A stretch of DNA of 64,000 bases from Trogon surrucura (lineage: Eukaryota > Chordata > Aves > Trogoniformes > Trogonidae): NCBI GenBank assembly GCA_020746105.1, contig CM036618.1, positions 12,036,501-12,100,500 on the forward strand, written 5' to 3'. Every line of letters begins with the position of its first letter. Positions within the stretch are counted from its first letter, which is position 1. The notes below the pieces were generated by a model. That model was given only the letters and a program-made list of their open reading frames with translations, did not search any database and was not told the origin of the DNA. Positions 11,505 to 23,600 of this stretch are shown here, piece after piece. The translations under genes and the position numbers were made by a program.

Positions 11505-11715
11505 TATAAAGACTGAACTGGGAGCTGGAAGACCTGGGTTCAATTTGCAGCTCTTTGCAGACTTCCTGTGTCACCTTGAATAAGCCATTTACATTTTCCA
11601 GTTCTTCTCTTTCCTCTCATCAAAAAAAAGGAATAATTATAAGTACTAACATCACAGGAGGTTTGTGAGACTAACTTAAGAAATGAGACGAAAAGCTTTC
11701 AGAAGAGTTCTGGCT
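11505..11715 (+). mobile_element. MIR-type ancient SINE, nearly full body
   Basis: The sequence follows the MIR consensus in sense order over ~200 bases: 'gacctgggttcaatttgcagctct' (the tRNA-derived B box and start of the core), 'tgtgtcaccttgaataagcc', 'ccagttcttctctttcctc', 'ggaataattataagtac', 'catcacaggaggtttgtgaga', then an 'aaaagctttcagaag' tail. The order and spacing of these blocks match 'tgtgtgaccttgggcaagtca...tcagtttcctcatctgtaaaatg...cctcatagggttgttgtgagga'. It is strongly diverged, as expected for an insertion that predates birds. Confidence 0.8.
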
Positions 11716-14700
11716 CTTGGAAGTTACTCTGCAACCTCATGTTCTCAATATGCTCAGAACATTAGACTTCAGAGCACCCTGGAGGGTCTATCTTAACTTG
11801 TCTGCATATGAGGAACTATATTAGACTAAGCTGGATGGGAGGGGATCTGTTACTTGGCACTGTGCATCTGGGAATATTGATTTCTGTAATCTTTACATTA
11901 CTGCTGATCTGGGCTGGTGTCATGCTTGTGACTCTTTGCTTGAGATGCTCAGGGTATCTGAACAAATACAGCATTCTAATATATATATAAAAAAAGTAAA
12001 GAGCAATGTCTGTGTAGGGATATGAAACATTTGGAGGCGACTTGCAGAGTTTCAAGGAGCTGAGGTTCTAATGTCGTATTAGAAGTTCGTAATTGAAAAG
12101 ATGTTCAAGTTTATAATTTTTCCTTTTTGTTAGACAAAACTTAATTCCTTTTTATTTGTAGTCATTTGGCATTAGGATACATTCACAAACAATGTATACG
12201 TTGCGTGTGTTGGTGCATGTGCAAGTATGCATTTGTACATGTAATGTATATACATAAAGAAAGTTGCCCCTGAGTGCATGAACTTGTGTATGAAAGTAGG
12301 AACAATAATTTTTGTATTACAGCTGTGGCTGTTTTCAACATCAAAGCGAAATGAAAACAGTAAAAGTAAAAGAAAAGAAGGGGGGAAAAAAAGAAACATA
12401 AACCAAAACTATTATTAGAGAAGAACAAAGGAACGGATCCCACAGACAGTTTTTCAACAGCTGGCAAGGTTCATCAGCTATTTTTACTGGTCTAGTGCTG
12501 GTCCTGTTAACTCCGTCATTTTTTCTGTTTTGTTTTGTGTACTTTTTTTTTGTTCATGAGTATCACTTATGGTTGGATTGATTTCAATTATGCAGGTGTA
12601 TGTGTTAAGTAAAACCATACTGAAGTCAAGGAAGTGCAAAAATCAGCAGCCTCAATAGTTCTGTAGGGACTCGTTTCCTTGATCTGCCAGGCGGGTGGCC
12701 TTTAGATAATATACATTTAACAACTGCTCCAGCATTTCAATTATCCTCCAAGTAAGCACATTCATTCTCCTTTTGTAGTGAGCTGAGAGAGCCTCAAGAC
12801 TGCCAGCCATTGACATTCAGAAATTGTACTGGTCGTCAAACAGTCAAAAAATTACTCAAAAATCACATGACTAAATGAAACTGAGAAAGTCCTGGTTTCT
12901 TTTGGTTTGTTCTTTCTAGCTTGGAGTTCTGGTTTAAAAACTGGAATCTATTTATTTTATAGGAGGAAAGATGAGATTCTTGCTTCATCATATGACCCCA
13001 GGAGCTGAAACTTAATGGAAAAGAAACAGCAAACTGTCATAAGACTCAGGATGCAAATTACGAGAGTTGGCAATGCTGAAGTCACACACTCCTCTACTTC
13101 TGAATCTTGGATTGACTAAAAGAGATGGGCTTTCAGCATCTTGCAGAAGCTGTGCATGTATCCAGAAGTTTCATCTATAAATGATTCCTGCTGAAGAAGC
13201 TACTCTTCCTTTTATGGGGCTGATAAAAGTATTGTAACTGGTAGCAAAGATTTTTCACTACCAATAACATTGTCCCCGAAATAGATTGTGAAGGAAACCC
13301 AAAAGAATATTTTTAAGAATGTACTGATTAAAGAAACTTAACTATCTAAAAGACAAGATTTGCCTATTGGGAGGTAATTATTTATAGTTAGGGCTTTGGA
13401 AGAAATTAATCACTGGTATAAGGGAACGTAACTGCTGACTAAAGCAGTCAGACCTATAAATAGGGTGCAGATAGGAACAAGAAAAACTGTTTGGTTCTGT
13501 CTCTCAGGAATATATTCTAATTATGTCTCCTAAAAAAGACATTAATTAATGAAAACCAAAGCTGTAGATGGAGTAAAAAATAACTCAATAAAAGATTTTT
13601 GTCATATCTGTGATATTATAATTAATTTGTCAAAGACCTATCTTTATTATTTCCCATTGACTCAGGTTCAGAATTCCCTCTCTCAGCATCTGTTCCTGGC
13701 AATGCAATGTCTATAAAGGCCTGCCTGGACACAGGTGGAGAATCCAGACACATAATTTTCGTACACAGTCCCTGTAAGGATGCAACTACCTCAAATGAGT
13801 TATTCCTCAATAAGATAGACCGATACAGAGACCTGAAGTTAGCATTTCAGTTCAAACTGACTGGAGTTCCTAAATCATGGATGCTAATTAGGCATCTTCA
13901 CCTGCTTCAATATGGAGCAAAGAGAACCTTGCTGACATACTTCATTATCTGAATTTGAATAATTGCTCAGAAGTGAAAACTTTTACTCAGTGTGGGAGAG
14001 ATTTAAAATTATGGTTGCCCTTCTCTGAGTTTAACCCAATCAACAGCAATTAGGCAGGCTGGCTGCATAGACAAAGGGAACTTTTGGGAGCTGAACCACT
14101 GTGCAGTTAGGAGTGTAGTAGTCATGAGGACAATATGAGCCCCCAAGGCTGAATGAAACTTGATATCAAGCTCAAATTTTCCACTTGCTTGCTACATGAT
14201 CCTATTATTCCTCATTTTGTAAACAGTTGCCTCCTTCGGTCTGGATGAAAGCCACTATGATTGCTGTGCTCTGTGTAGAAGACAGTGTCTATGCTTGTGC
14301 ACCAGGTTCTGCTTGGGCCTCACAAGTCAGGCCTTCCCGTTGGCTTGGATAGGTTGTTCCTTGCCTGGCAAAGGGATTGCTTGGAGCTCAGACTGGGCTA
14401 CCAGTGGACCTGGTTTACTGAACTAGCAAGAGCAAGTTTTCCTCAATTCTCTCCCTAGAAGCTGGAGTGGAATAATGTCTTTGGGCTACCTTTAATTTAT
14501 ATACACTGAGTCCTTTCAAAAGGACTTTGATAGATTTTGATCATGACCATTCCTAGGGTGAGTACATTTAGGTTTGGAATTACTTGATAACATGTGGAAT
14601 AATATTTACATTGGCCTACTATGAGAGGAAAACATGAGTATTTCAAACTGTGTTCCACATGTTTAGTTTTTAAATCCTCCTAAGCCAGCTAATTTTTACA

Positions 14701-17700
14701 CTGACTCTGTACATTCATTACCTGGTATCACACACTCAAAGAAAATGTCTATGAACTAGAGCTAAGAGGTCATCATGCTGATTTCCCTGCATATACAAAA
14801 TTATTCCCTATATAAATATTTATTCTTAAGAGTGCTGGGTGTTTTTTTGTTTTGTTTTAAGTAGCTAATCAACGGTTCTACCATGAGTTCTCTTGAGAAA
14901 AGGTTCCACTGGTTGGTAGACTTCACCATTAAGAACATGACTCTGGTAATTTAGACTATTTTTTTTTCTTGGATTTTCTTTTTTTTTTTTTTTACCATGA
15001 TGTCTCTTCCTCTATGTAAAAAAAAGAAATCCTTCTACGATATCATCAGAGTGTTGAGGAGGGTTAGAAATCATGTTTCATAGCTTGGGTTTGGTCATAG
15101 ATGGCTTGACTTTGTTTCATACCAAGAGGCACCCAGTGTCTTTTCAAGCTCAGTATAGGACTCTGCCTCAGCTCTTGCTGCTGACCCAGAAGGTCTTATG
15201 TCAAATCTTGCCAGCCTTATTAAATGTCTCAGAGGGTGTCTGATAGTATTCAGTACTTGTGTTAAGGCACAAGGAGCCTCTGTTTTAAGAATGTGAGTCT
15301 TCAGAGTAAGGTAAGTCTGGTAAGACTTGATGTGAAGTCTTACAAAAAAATCATATTTATTGAGGATTCCATGCTAAAAGCTGAATCAGTTTGTTTTTTT
15401 TCTGGCTAGGGATAATCTGTGGCTATACCTACCTAGACTGTACAGGATGGAAGAGATATTAGAGTTGGGATAACTGTTGGATGAAGATACTTAAATGAGC
15501 ACTATAGCCACATGGGCCTGGGCCTCTCTGCATTGGCTGCCTCTTGCAGTGGGTTTTGGTAGCCTACATAAAATCCCTTGCTGTGTGAGCTGAATCTCAT
15601 GGGCAAAATTCAGCTGCTTAGACAACCGTGTCTGTTTCATCTGAAATGTCCTGATGTATTCAAACCAGCTACACAAACTGTTTTACTTGTAATATAGGAC
15701 ATGTAATATACCCAGGGATATCTGGAGAGGCTCATGGAGTGGTGGAATGTCTTAGGCCGTCTAAAATGATGTTAAGTACCTGTGTTTTGCCTATGTATAC
15801 ACAGTAGAATTTCACCCTGAATTTCTGAAGGCTGAATATCAAGACATGTCTCAAAACTTTTAAGAATCACATTTATTCAGCTAATTTAACCATGTAAGAT
15901 TTTTCTTCTCTTCTGTATTTATGTTTTAATGCATTACGCTAATGATTCATTTAGTGCACCTAGTTTATAGTAGGAGAAGTAGAGGCTAAAAAAGAAAATA
16001 AGGGGAACTCCATTGATACCTAGTCCAAATATGCTTAAAATGATGGCAAAGCAGGGAACTACCAAGTACATGATTATAATGGTTCATGGACGTTGGGGAT
16101 ATTCACATTGCCATCTGGCTTGTCAGCCCTGAGTATCCTCACAATAAGTGGCTTATTCTCCCCATCACTGCACAGAGAACACATGGGTGCTCTGAGTATC
16201 ACCTTAACTAAACGTCTAAAATCAACAGAATGTCTGGCTATAACCTACTGAAAGCAGTTGCAAAATACTGTTTTGGAACTCTGTTGTTTGAATGCTTGTT
16301 TGTGAATATTAGGTTTCTACTGCGGTCTCTGTGCAATACCACAGTGATGAGTCCCAAGCAATGGACTGAAACAGATTCTTCACTGCCAATAACTGAGAAG
16401 CAACACAACTACATACTCAAAACATAAACTAAGATGTTTTCATAGACAAGAAATTCTCTTACCGCTTATTATCCAGCTTTTAGTTGATTTTAGCGTAGTA
16501 AAAATAATTTCATATGAATAATTTATGTCATGAGTCTTGCAGAAAATTTTACTGCTAGAAGATTCAAAAAAAAATATTTTTGTTGGATCAATTAATTATT
16601 GGAACTTCTGTGAAAATTATAATGCATTCAGCCTCTCCATACCTCCAAATCTGAGATGGAAAATGTCAGATTTATTGTGCTCTGCTTCATCATTACAAGT
16701 TTCACAGATTTTTTTTTCTGCTTTATTTGGATGTGAGGATTTCTTTAGGCACAGCTTTTTGTTCCCTCTAATAAATGATGACAAAATTCATGTTGGTGAA
16801 ATGTCGGACTTGGGAACGCAAAGCTGATATATACGATAACAGTGAGTAAATTCAGGGAGAACAGATAACTATTCCTTTTTAACTGTTTCTGGAATATAAT
16901 CCTTATGAAGGAGAAAAGTCCAGTAAACTTTGAGGGTTTTTTTTGTGTATAAGACTGATATTGATTTGCCTATATTAAGGCAATATTTTGCAAAGACAGT
17001 TATTGACAGAACTAGTAACGTAACACACCAAGACATTCTCACAAATTCAGCATTACAGTTAGTCATGCAATAATAGCTGTGAAATTAGATCCTGGAATTT
17101 TGCTGTCAGTCCTAAGAATTAAGGAGCTACTTCTTGTGTAGTATATGTTTAGTGTTTTACACAGACTAGTAATGCTGAGTATGTCTGCATTTCTGCTGAC
17201 CCCGTGCCTTGCAAATCATGAGCTGTACCCTCTCAAAATCATAAGATTAAAAAAAAATAATTATAAATCTGGAGTTCTTTTGATTTACCTTGTGCCATCA
17301 GGGGTGTTAGCTTTGAAGTCTTCAGGAGTTTCTTCAGGCTTTATAAACCCTTTTTAAAAAGAGAAAACTAAGGTTTGTACTTAATCCTGAGCTGAAAAGT
17401 AGTTTAAAAAAAAGATATGAGAATTAAACACAACTTATCTCTTGAGGGCCCCTTATGAAAGCTGTGAGGGTCCCCAGTGCTAGCCCATCACTCCCTCAGT
17501 GTGCTCCACTTGTGGAACTGCATAGTTGTATTTGCCATATAACTACATCAATTCAGATGGGAAAACACACCAGAATATTTTGCAGTGCACTCCACCACAT
17601 TCTGGACTAATTCAGTGTGTCTCTTTCCATGTTTTTGTATTCCCTGTAAGCAGTACTAACGAACCTTCACTTCAGTCATTGCTTTCTGGGGAAAGTGAAA

Positions 17701-20074
17701 GTATAAATTGCCTCTGCTTGCACCTTCCTGCTGGGAATGGGCTGTTACCTGCAATTCAGATGATACAGCAGCTCAGGTTTTCCAGTGTCATGGCCTTGTT
17801 TATCTTTTTAATCACCTTAGGCACTTAGGCATTGCTGACTGATGTCGGCATACAAGCAGATGCAGAAATTTACTTTGGGTCAATTAAATGTGGCCGTAAA
17901 ATGACCAGATGGGTGAACGCAGCTCTTGCCTCTCAGAGCACAAAGGTACTCATCCAAGCTGGAAAAGGATCCAACCACACCCTGCAGAGCTGAGTTTGTG
18001 CATACATGCAGAACTACTTGTGTGGATGCGACTGCAGAGATTTTAATGCTGAAACCCTGGAGAAGCAGAGCCAGGGTGTGCCCGCTGTGCCTCTCATGGC
18101 AATAACAGGCACAGTTTCCAACTTGGCAGCTCCCCTCAGACTGAGCTTCAAACGCTCACCAGAGGAGCTAGTTGAGGACAGCTTTCAGGCTTAGGTGAGG
18201 AAAGACGTTCCCAGTCTTAACTCTCTTAAATACAAACCATTCCTCTCCTGTACTTACGCTACTGTGGGCCTGAAGGTTTCAAGGAGGATAGGTGCGGTGA
18301 AATAGGAGTGCAGAGGGTCTTAGTGGCAACACTGTACACATGTGTAAATGACTCCAGGATTTTCTCTTTGAGCCACCATCCTTCAGTGAGTGCAGACAAT
18401 GGGTGGGGTTTTTTTCTTGGTTTTTTTTTCAATCCTATCTAATTGGTTTAAACTAATGTGTTTTCAAAACTGTATTCCCTGAGACAAAGGAGAGCAACTT
18501 CCTTCCTCTAACAAAAAAAAAGCATTTACTTCTTCTGCTATGGACAATTTTCACAGAAGCCCTCTGCTACTGGAATTGCCAGACTTGTCAGAGTTCTCCT
18601 TATCTTGTTTTCAAAAGCAGAGATTATCAATATTTTATGTATTTACTGGGTGTTTCTGCCCAAGGGTAACTGATGAATGAACACCTGCTAGTCAACATAA
18701 TGAGTACTGAAATAAAAATGAATGTATTTTTGCACACTGTCTCAACCGTTCAAAGTATATTGTCTTGCTCCCAAAATATAAAAAAAATTACTGCACATGT
18801 AACTATATATTTTCTATATATGTATTAGTACACATAATGAAACAGTATGCATATTATAAATATGTATATTATTTCATGCTTTCTTTTTAAACAGGAACCA
18901 GTCAGCTTTACCTGGAAATTTGTATAAACAAAATTATAAAAAAGAGGAAGTGGTAAATACAAGAAAGATTGATCAGAGTGCTCTTTCTGTCACCATCTGT
19001 ACCTTGAGCTATAACTGCTCTGAATATTGATGAATGTTTCTTACTCTACTTAAAATCAAACTCTAAATTAAGCTGACAAGAATATACTTATAGTGCATTT
19101 TCTGGTAAAGTAGTTTACCTGAAAGACATGTCACCTTTCTCCTGTGTCCGTCTATTTCCCCCACCTTTTTATGAATGTAATAAATAAGATATGTGTGTAA
19201 CTTATATTTTTTAAAAGGAGCTACAATTTTTTCCCCTCTATGCATATTTGCAATAACGGGCTAACTCTATGTACTGACACTGGCCAAGTAAACTAGATTG
19301 AGAGCAGCTTTGTGTTAACAGTACTGGAATTTATATGGGATTAAATCCTCCTGGTTTTGAACTAACGAGAACAAAACCAGTCTCGCAGTGTAGAAAGCTT
19401 GAATTAAACTTTGGTTCAGTAGAAGGTATGGAAAGAATATTGTTTCTTCTTAAAATGATTTATTTAAATTGGTAGACCAGAATCATACTTAAAACCAAGT
19501 GTCTAAATGCACCTGTTTAAGTCCGCTTCTTGTTCTCTCAGGTATTTAGGCATTGAATTTTCCCCATTAGCAGCATGATTGACACTGTGGTCCTTACAAT
19601 AACACATGATTATAACTCTGAAAATAGCAATTACATAAAATGGAAACCAGATGTTGCATGGAATTTGACTCTCTTCGTTTCTCAGTGAAGTAGATGAATT
19701 TGTAAAGCAGAAAACCACAATCATTATTCAGATGGATTGTACATGAATTAATGACATAATATCTAAATCATATATGGTTGAAAATAATGATTAACTTCAG
19801 CTATCAAGATAAGCTAATGAAAAGCAGATTTTTTAAAGCAAAAAAGTCAAGGACGTTCTCTTTTCAATATATTTTATCTTTACGATAATCACAAAACCAG
19901 ACCTACTTTAATGTTTCTTTACTCCTCAGATATCAAGAATATATGTTAAAAATAAAATCGTTACAACTTTTAACCTCTGTGAGTGAACTGAACAACTGTT
20001 TCTTGTTGTTTCTTCCTAAAGGCAAGTGCTTTACCTTTTCAGGTTGAAGTAAGTTTGACCGAATCACTTCTATT
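11716..20074. other. Long unique AT-rich stretch
   Basis: Over 8 kb with no repeat family, RNA gene or exon that I can support. Local features are alternating purine-pyrimidine tracts (12190-12260, 18780-18870), a 15-T run (14979-14993) and scattered A/T runs. Open frames such as 13707-13952, 16537-16827, 17526-17828 and 18006-18194 are short and motif-free. The last is followed by a donor-like ag|gtgagg but has no matching acceptor-like tract. Confidence 0.5.
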
Positions 20075-20670
20075 TAACGATGTTTCGAGAGCATGCTTCA
20101 GCAAATGTTTGATTTTGCAAGTGTTTTGCACAGAGTGCAAGTGCTCTGGCTGTGCTTGGTCTTTACAGACAAGCTCAAAACACGAACACCACAACACAAC
20201 AACAGACACACTCTGACCGAGCAGGCGAGCAGCGTGTTGCTTTGAAGAACTTTAATGAGTTTATGACAACGAGTATCACACACAGATCTCCACCCTCAGT
20301 TAGCAGCATCCTAAGCGGTTAAATTTATGAAAGCCTTGGCACATCATTTTCACTATCGTGTACTCTCAATGACATCATCATTGTAAAATTAGGAACTTTC
20401 TTCTCTCTTTCCTGCAGATGTGGAAGTTTGAAATTGCATTCCATGGTCCTGTGCCACATTTCATCAGCGTTTTTCCTTTGCTTTCTCCAAAGACTGGCCA
20501 CATGTGGTGTGGAGATTGCCGGTGCTGTTTGGGATCTCATATCAAATACTGCTACCTAATCCCAGGCGGACCTTGGCGAGCCCACACCTGCAGCTGATTG
20601 AATCCTCCCGGAGTACAAAGGCTGATTTACAGCATCAAGGATACAGGGCCTGGCTGCAGCTGGGCTCCGG
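20075..20670. other. CpG-retaining unique segment, candidate functional DNA
   Basis: This ~600 bp stretch has roughly sixteen CpG dinucleotides (for example gaccgagcaggcgagcagcg near 20215-20235), whereas its flanks have almost none. It also contains a strong acceptor-like tract, ttcttctctctttcctgcag, ending at 20417. This is followed by a 59-codon ATG-started open frame to a TGA at 20595-20597, with six cysteines in its last half (motif W-C-G-D-C-R-C-C). I do not recognise the peptide. The segment could be a conserved non-coding element, an exon of an unannotated transcript, or chance. Confidence 0.25.
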
Positions 20671-23600
20671 CAGGAAAAGGAAGTTGTTCATCATCTTGTG
20701 TGCATTTCATTAACAATAGTGTACCCGATATGTGGCTTATACAATAATTTCAAATCACTGACAGAGAGCATTATGGTATTTGGCATTAGGAGGAAAAATA
20801 CTTCAGGATGGGCAAATTAAACGTGAGCGTGAGGTTTTCATGTGACCCAGTGAGGGTCCACATGCTGATTTACACTGGGAAGGCTAATCTTGAATTATTT
20901 TCTTTCTTTAGCTTTATTCCATTTATTTCTTTTTGTCTGATGAGTGGACTGATACAGCTCTATGAACCTCAGTGTACAAGCATGGGGGAAAGCCATGTCA
21001 GGTTATAACCCTTTCAGAAGAAAAGACATGGGAAAGTACAGAAGAAAAGAGATGACTATGGTTGCAAACATACTGTTGTCCTTAAAAACAAAGAGCTCCT
21101 GGTTCAGAAATGAGCCTTGGGATAAATTCTGCCACATTTGTTTTGAGACACAAAGATGTTAATCTAATAGAATTTTCAGATTCCCAGAATTGCGTTAGTT
21201 AGCCATGGGAGAAAAGGGACACCGTTAGGGTGATGTTCTTTAGGCCGGGGTGTCCTATTCTTACAGTACCTATGAATTTGGAAGAGGTTGTGGGTACTGC
21301 TTCCTGGCAGGTCAAATCTTGCACTCCTGGCACTGGTCTAAGAAGTTTCTGACTATTTAGTGGTTTGGCTCATCTGCAACTGATGATTCTTTATAAGAAA
21401 GCTAAGAAAGCTGTGTTCTTTGTGAAATTGTGTCTTTTGAGCGTCCAGCTCATTTTCCTTCTATATGACCTGGATTCTTATTTCAACACATTTTTTTCCC
21501 AATATTGTGTTTTCTTCCACGTTCCCTGACCAGAAGGCTTACAAGCAAGCTCACAGAAATTACTGTTGCGTATCTAAGGCATTTAAATTCAAAGGACGCA
21601 AACTTTGGTTGAAAAATCTCTAAACTGACCTTACACACTTTTTTTCAGAAACAAGTAGTTTCCTGGATAAATAATACTATTCACACTCAAAAGTCATTGA
21701 ACTGCAGAATTGTAGTGTCAAAAATAATTTAGATTTGAATGGATAGAGCTGAAGGATCTTTAAAAGGGGCATCCAATACCTGTACAAATCGAGCATAGTT
21801 TTGATGCTACTGGGACAGATAGTACTAAGACAATTCAAAATGTTCTTATTTACTTGGTGATCAGGGAATTAAAGACACCTTGAATGACGAAGTTTAAGAA
21901 GGACATAATCATAAATGTTATTTAGATGGAGTAAGATCTGCAATCAGTTATTTTCCCAACTCCTACTCTTGTGATCATACCTTACACGTGACAATTGTGT
22001 GAACAATATCACGTTAATTAGTGTGGCTTTCTGAAAAAATATAGGAAAAGTGTGGAAGGCATTATGCAGAACACTCATTTGGACAGATAGTTTTAGAGGT
22101 ATAAATCATGGGGAAAGCTCAGCTGTGCCTGTTGTTTCTCTGTGAGATTCACCTTGGTTTCGGTGCTATGAATTTCTGAAATTACTGAATAACATTGTTC
22201 TTACAGGACATATAACACTGAGAATAGGGGTAGTGAAGTTGTTTCTGTGTCTTTGAGATGATTTTCTGACTTCATCCATTGTTCCTTTAGCACCACATGC
22301 TGAGCAGCATTTTCAGACTCACTTTCATGAGTACCCAATTATGCAAAAAATTACAACTAGTGGATTTACCTTAACCTCCTCTGCTTTTTAACCTTCTCAG
22401 AGATAGTGACTCTTCATATACCAGTTCCAAACTTGTAATTCCTTACTCACAATAAGGTCTGTGCTAGAGACTCAACCCAAAGACTTCAATTAGCTTCCTA
22501 TTTGCTTTTTCTCCCCTAATATTTACTCTTCTTCTCTAATCTAATTAAACTAGTAATGTTTAATGTATTTTTCCTCTAGCATGAAGTATGCATGAGGTGT
22601 GTTTGTAGGGCAGGGTCTGAAGTCAACAGGCAACAAGATGCTGGTTCCTCATGACATAAATTTCTGTTGTACTGATGAGACATCTCATTGCTCCACCTCG
22701 TGAGCATATGAAAGAACCCTTAAATGCTCATTCTATCAAAAAATAGCTTTTATTGTCTGCTCTCATGATCATATACCTGCCTATCTAGCTAAATGTTCAA
22801 ATTACTTGACTGTCTGGGTCATGTGATAGTGACCAGCATCAATTTTTAAATTTGTTAGAAACTCATCTTCTCTGCACACTCTCCCCATGTCATTTTTATG
22901 CTTTGAAAACATTATATGAAAATGATAGGAAATAGGAAGACTGAAGAGATCTGTCCTAGATTGAATAACCTGATTTCACAAAGGGATGAGTACAGGATAA
23001 GTTATCTTACATTTCTGAATCCAGAAATATGAATCTAATTGAGGACTGGAACAAATCCATTGAAATTGTCTGTTAAAATAATTTCCCTTGAATAGTTATC
23101 CATACAGTATTGTTGCTGATACAGTTGTAAAAAACATTTAGCACTTTATAATCCAATCTCTACTCCTATGCAGGCCTGGGAACATATTCTGCTTAGAAGG
23201 GTAACAGCTTTTACAAAGTGTTCCTCATGGAAATCACCTGGAAAATTTCCAGGGTGGCATTCCAGATGTTATAGTTTTAGCAGTCGCAGAAATGCACTGC
23301 ACTGCATTTCCAGATCCTACATACAGTAAAATGATTGTATGGGGTAGCACCTTCACCTTCACTCAAGAGCACCGTTATTGAATTGTTTAACATTTGATAT
23401 GCAAGACGGGACATTCTAAAGCTCTCAGTCATTGCTGGCCTACCTCTGCTCACAGAAAAGCCAAGGGTAAGACCTGAGTTGACTCTACAGAGAGCAGAGT
23501 TAGATCAATACTGAAAACCTTTGACAATTCCACATACACTCACAGATCCATCATGTATATCAGAATTCTGTATGGATAGGCATGCACGTTGGGGAAAGAC

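Noticed and set aside
18006..18197. 62-codon frame followed by ag|gtgagg as a first exon
   Set aside because: No promoter-like or acceptor context and no known motif; the donor alone is weak evidence.
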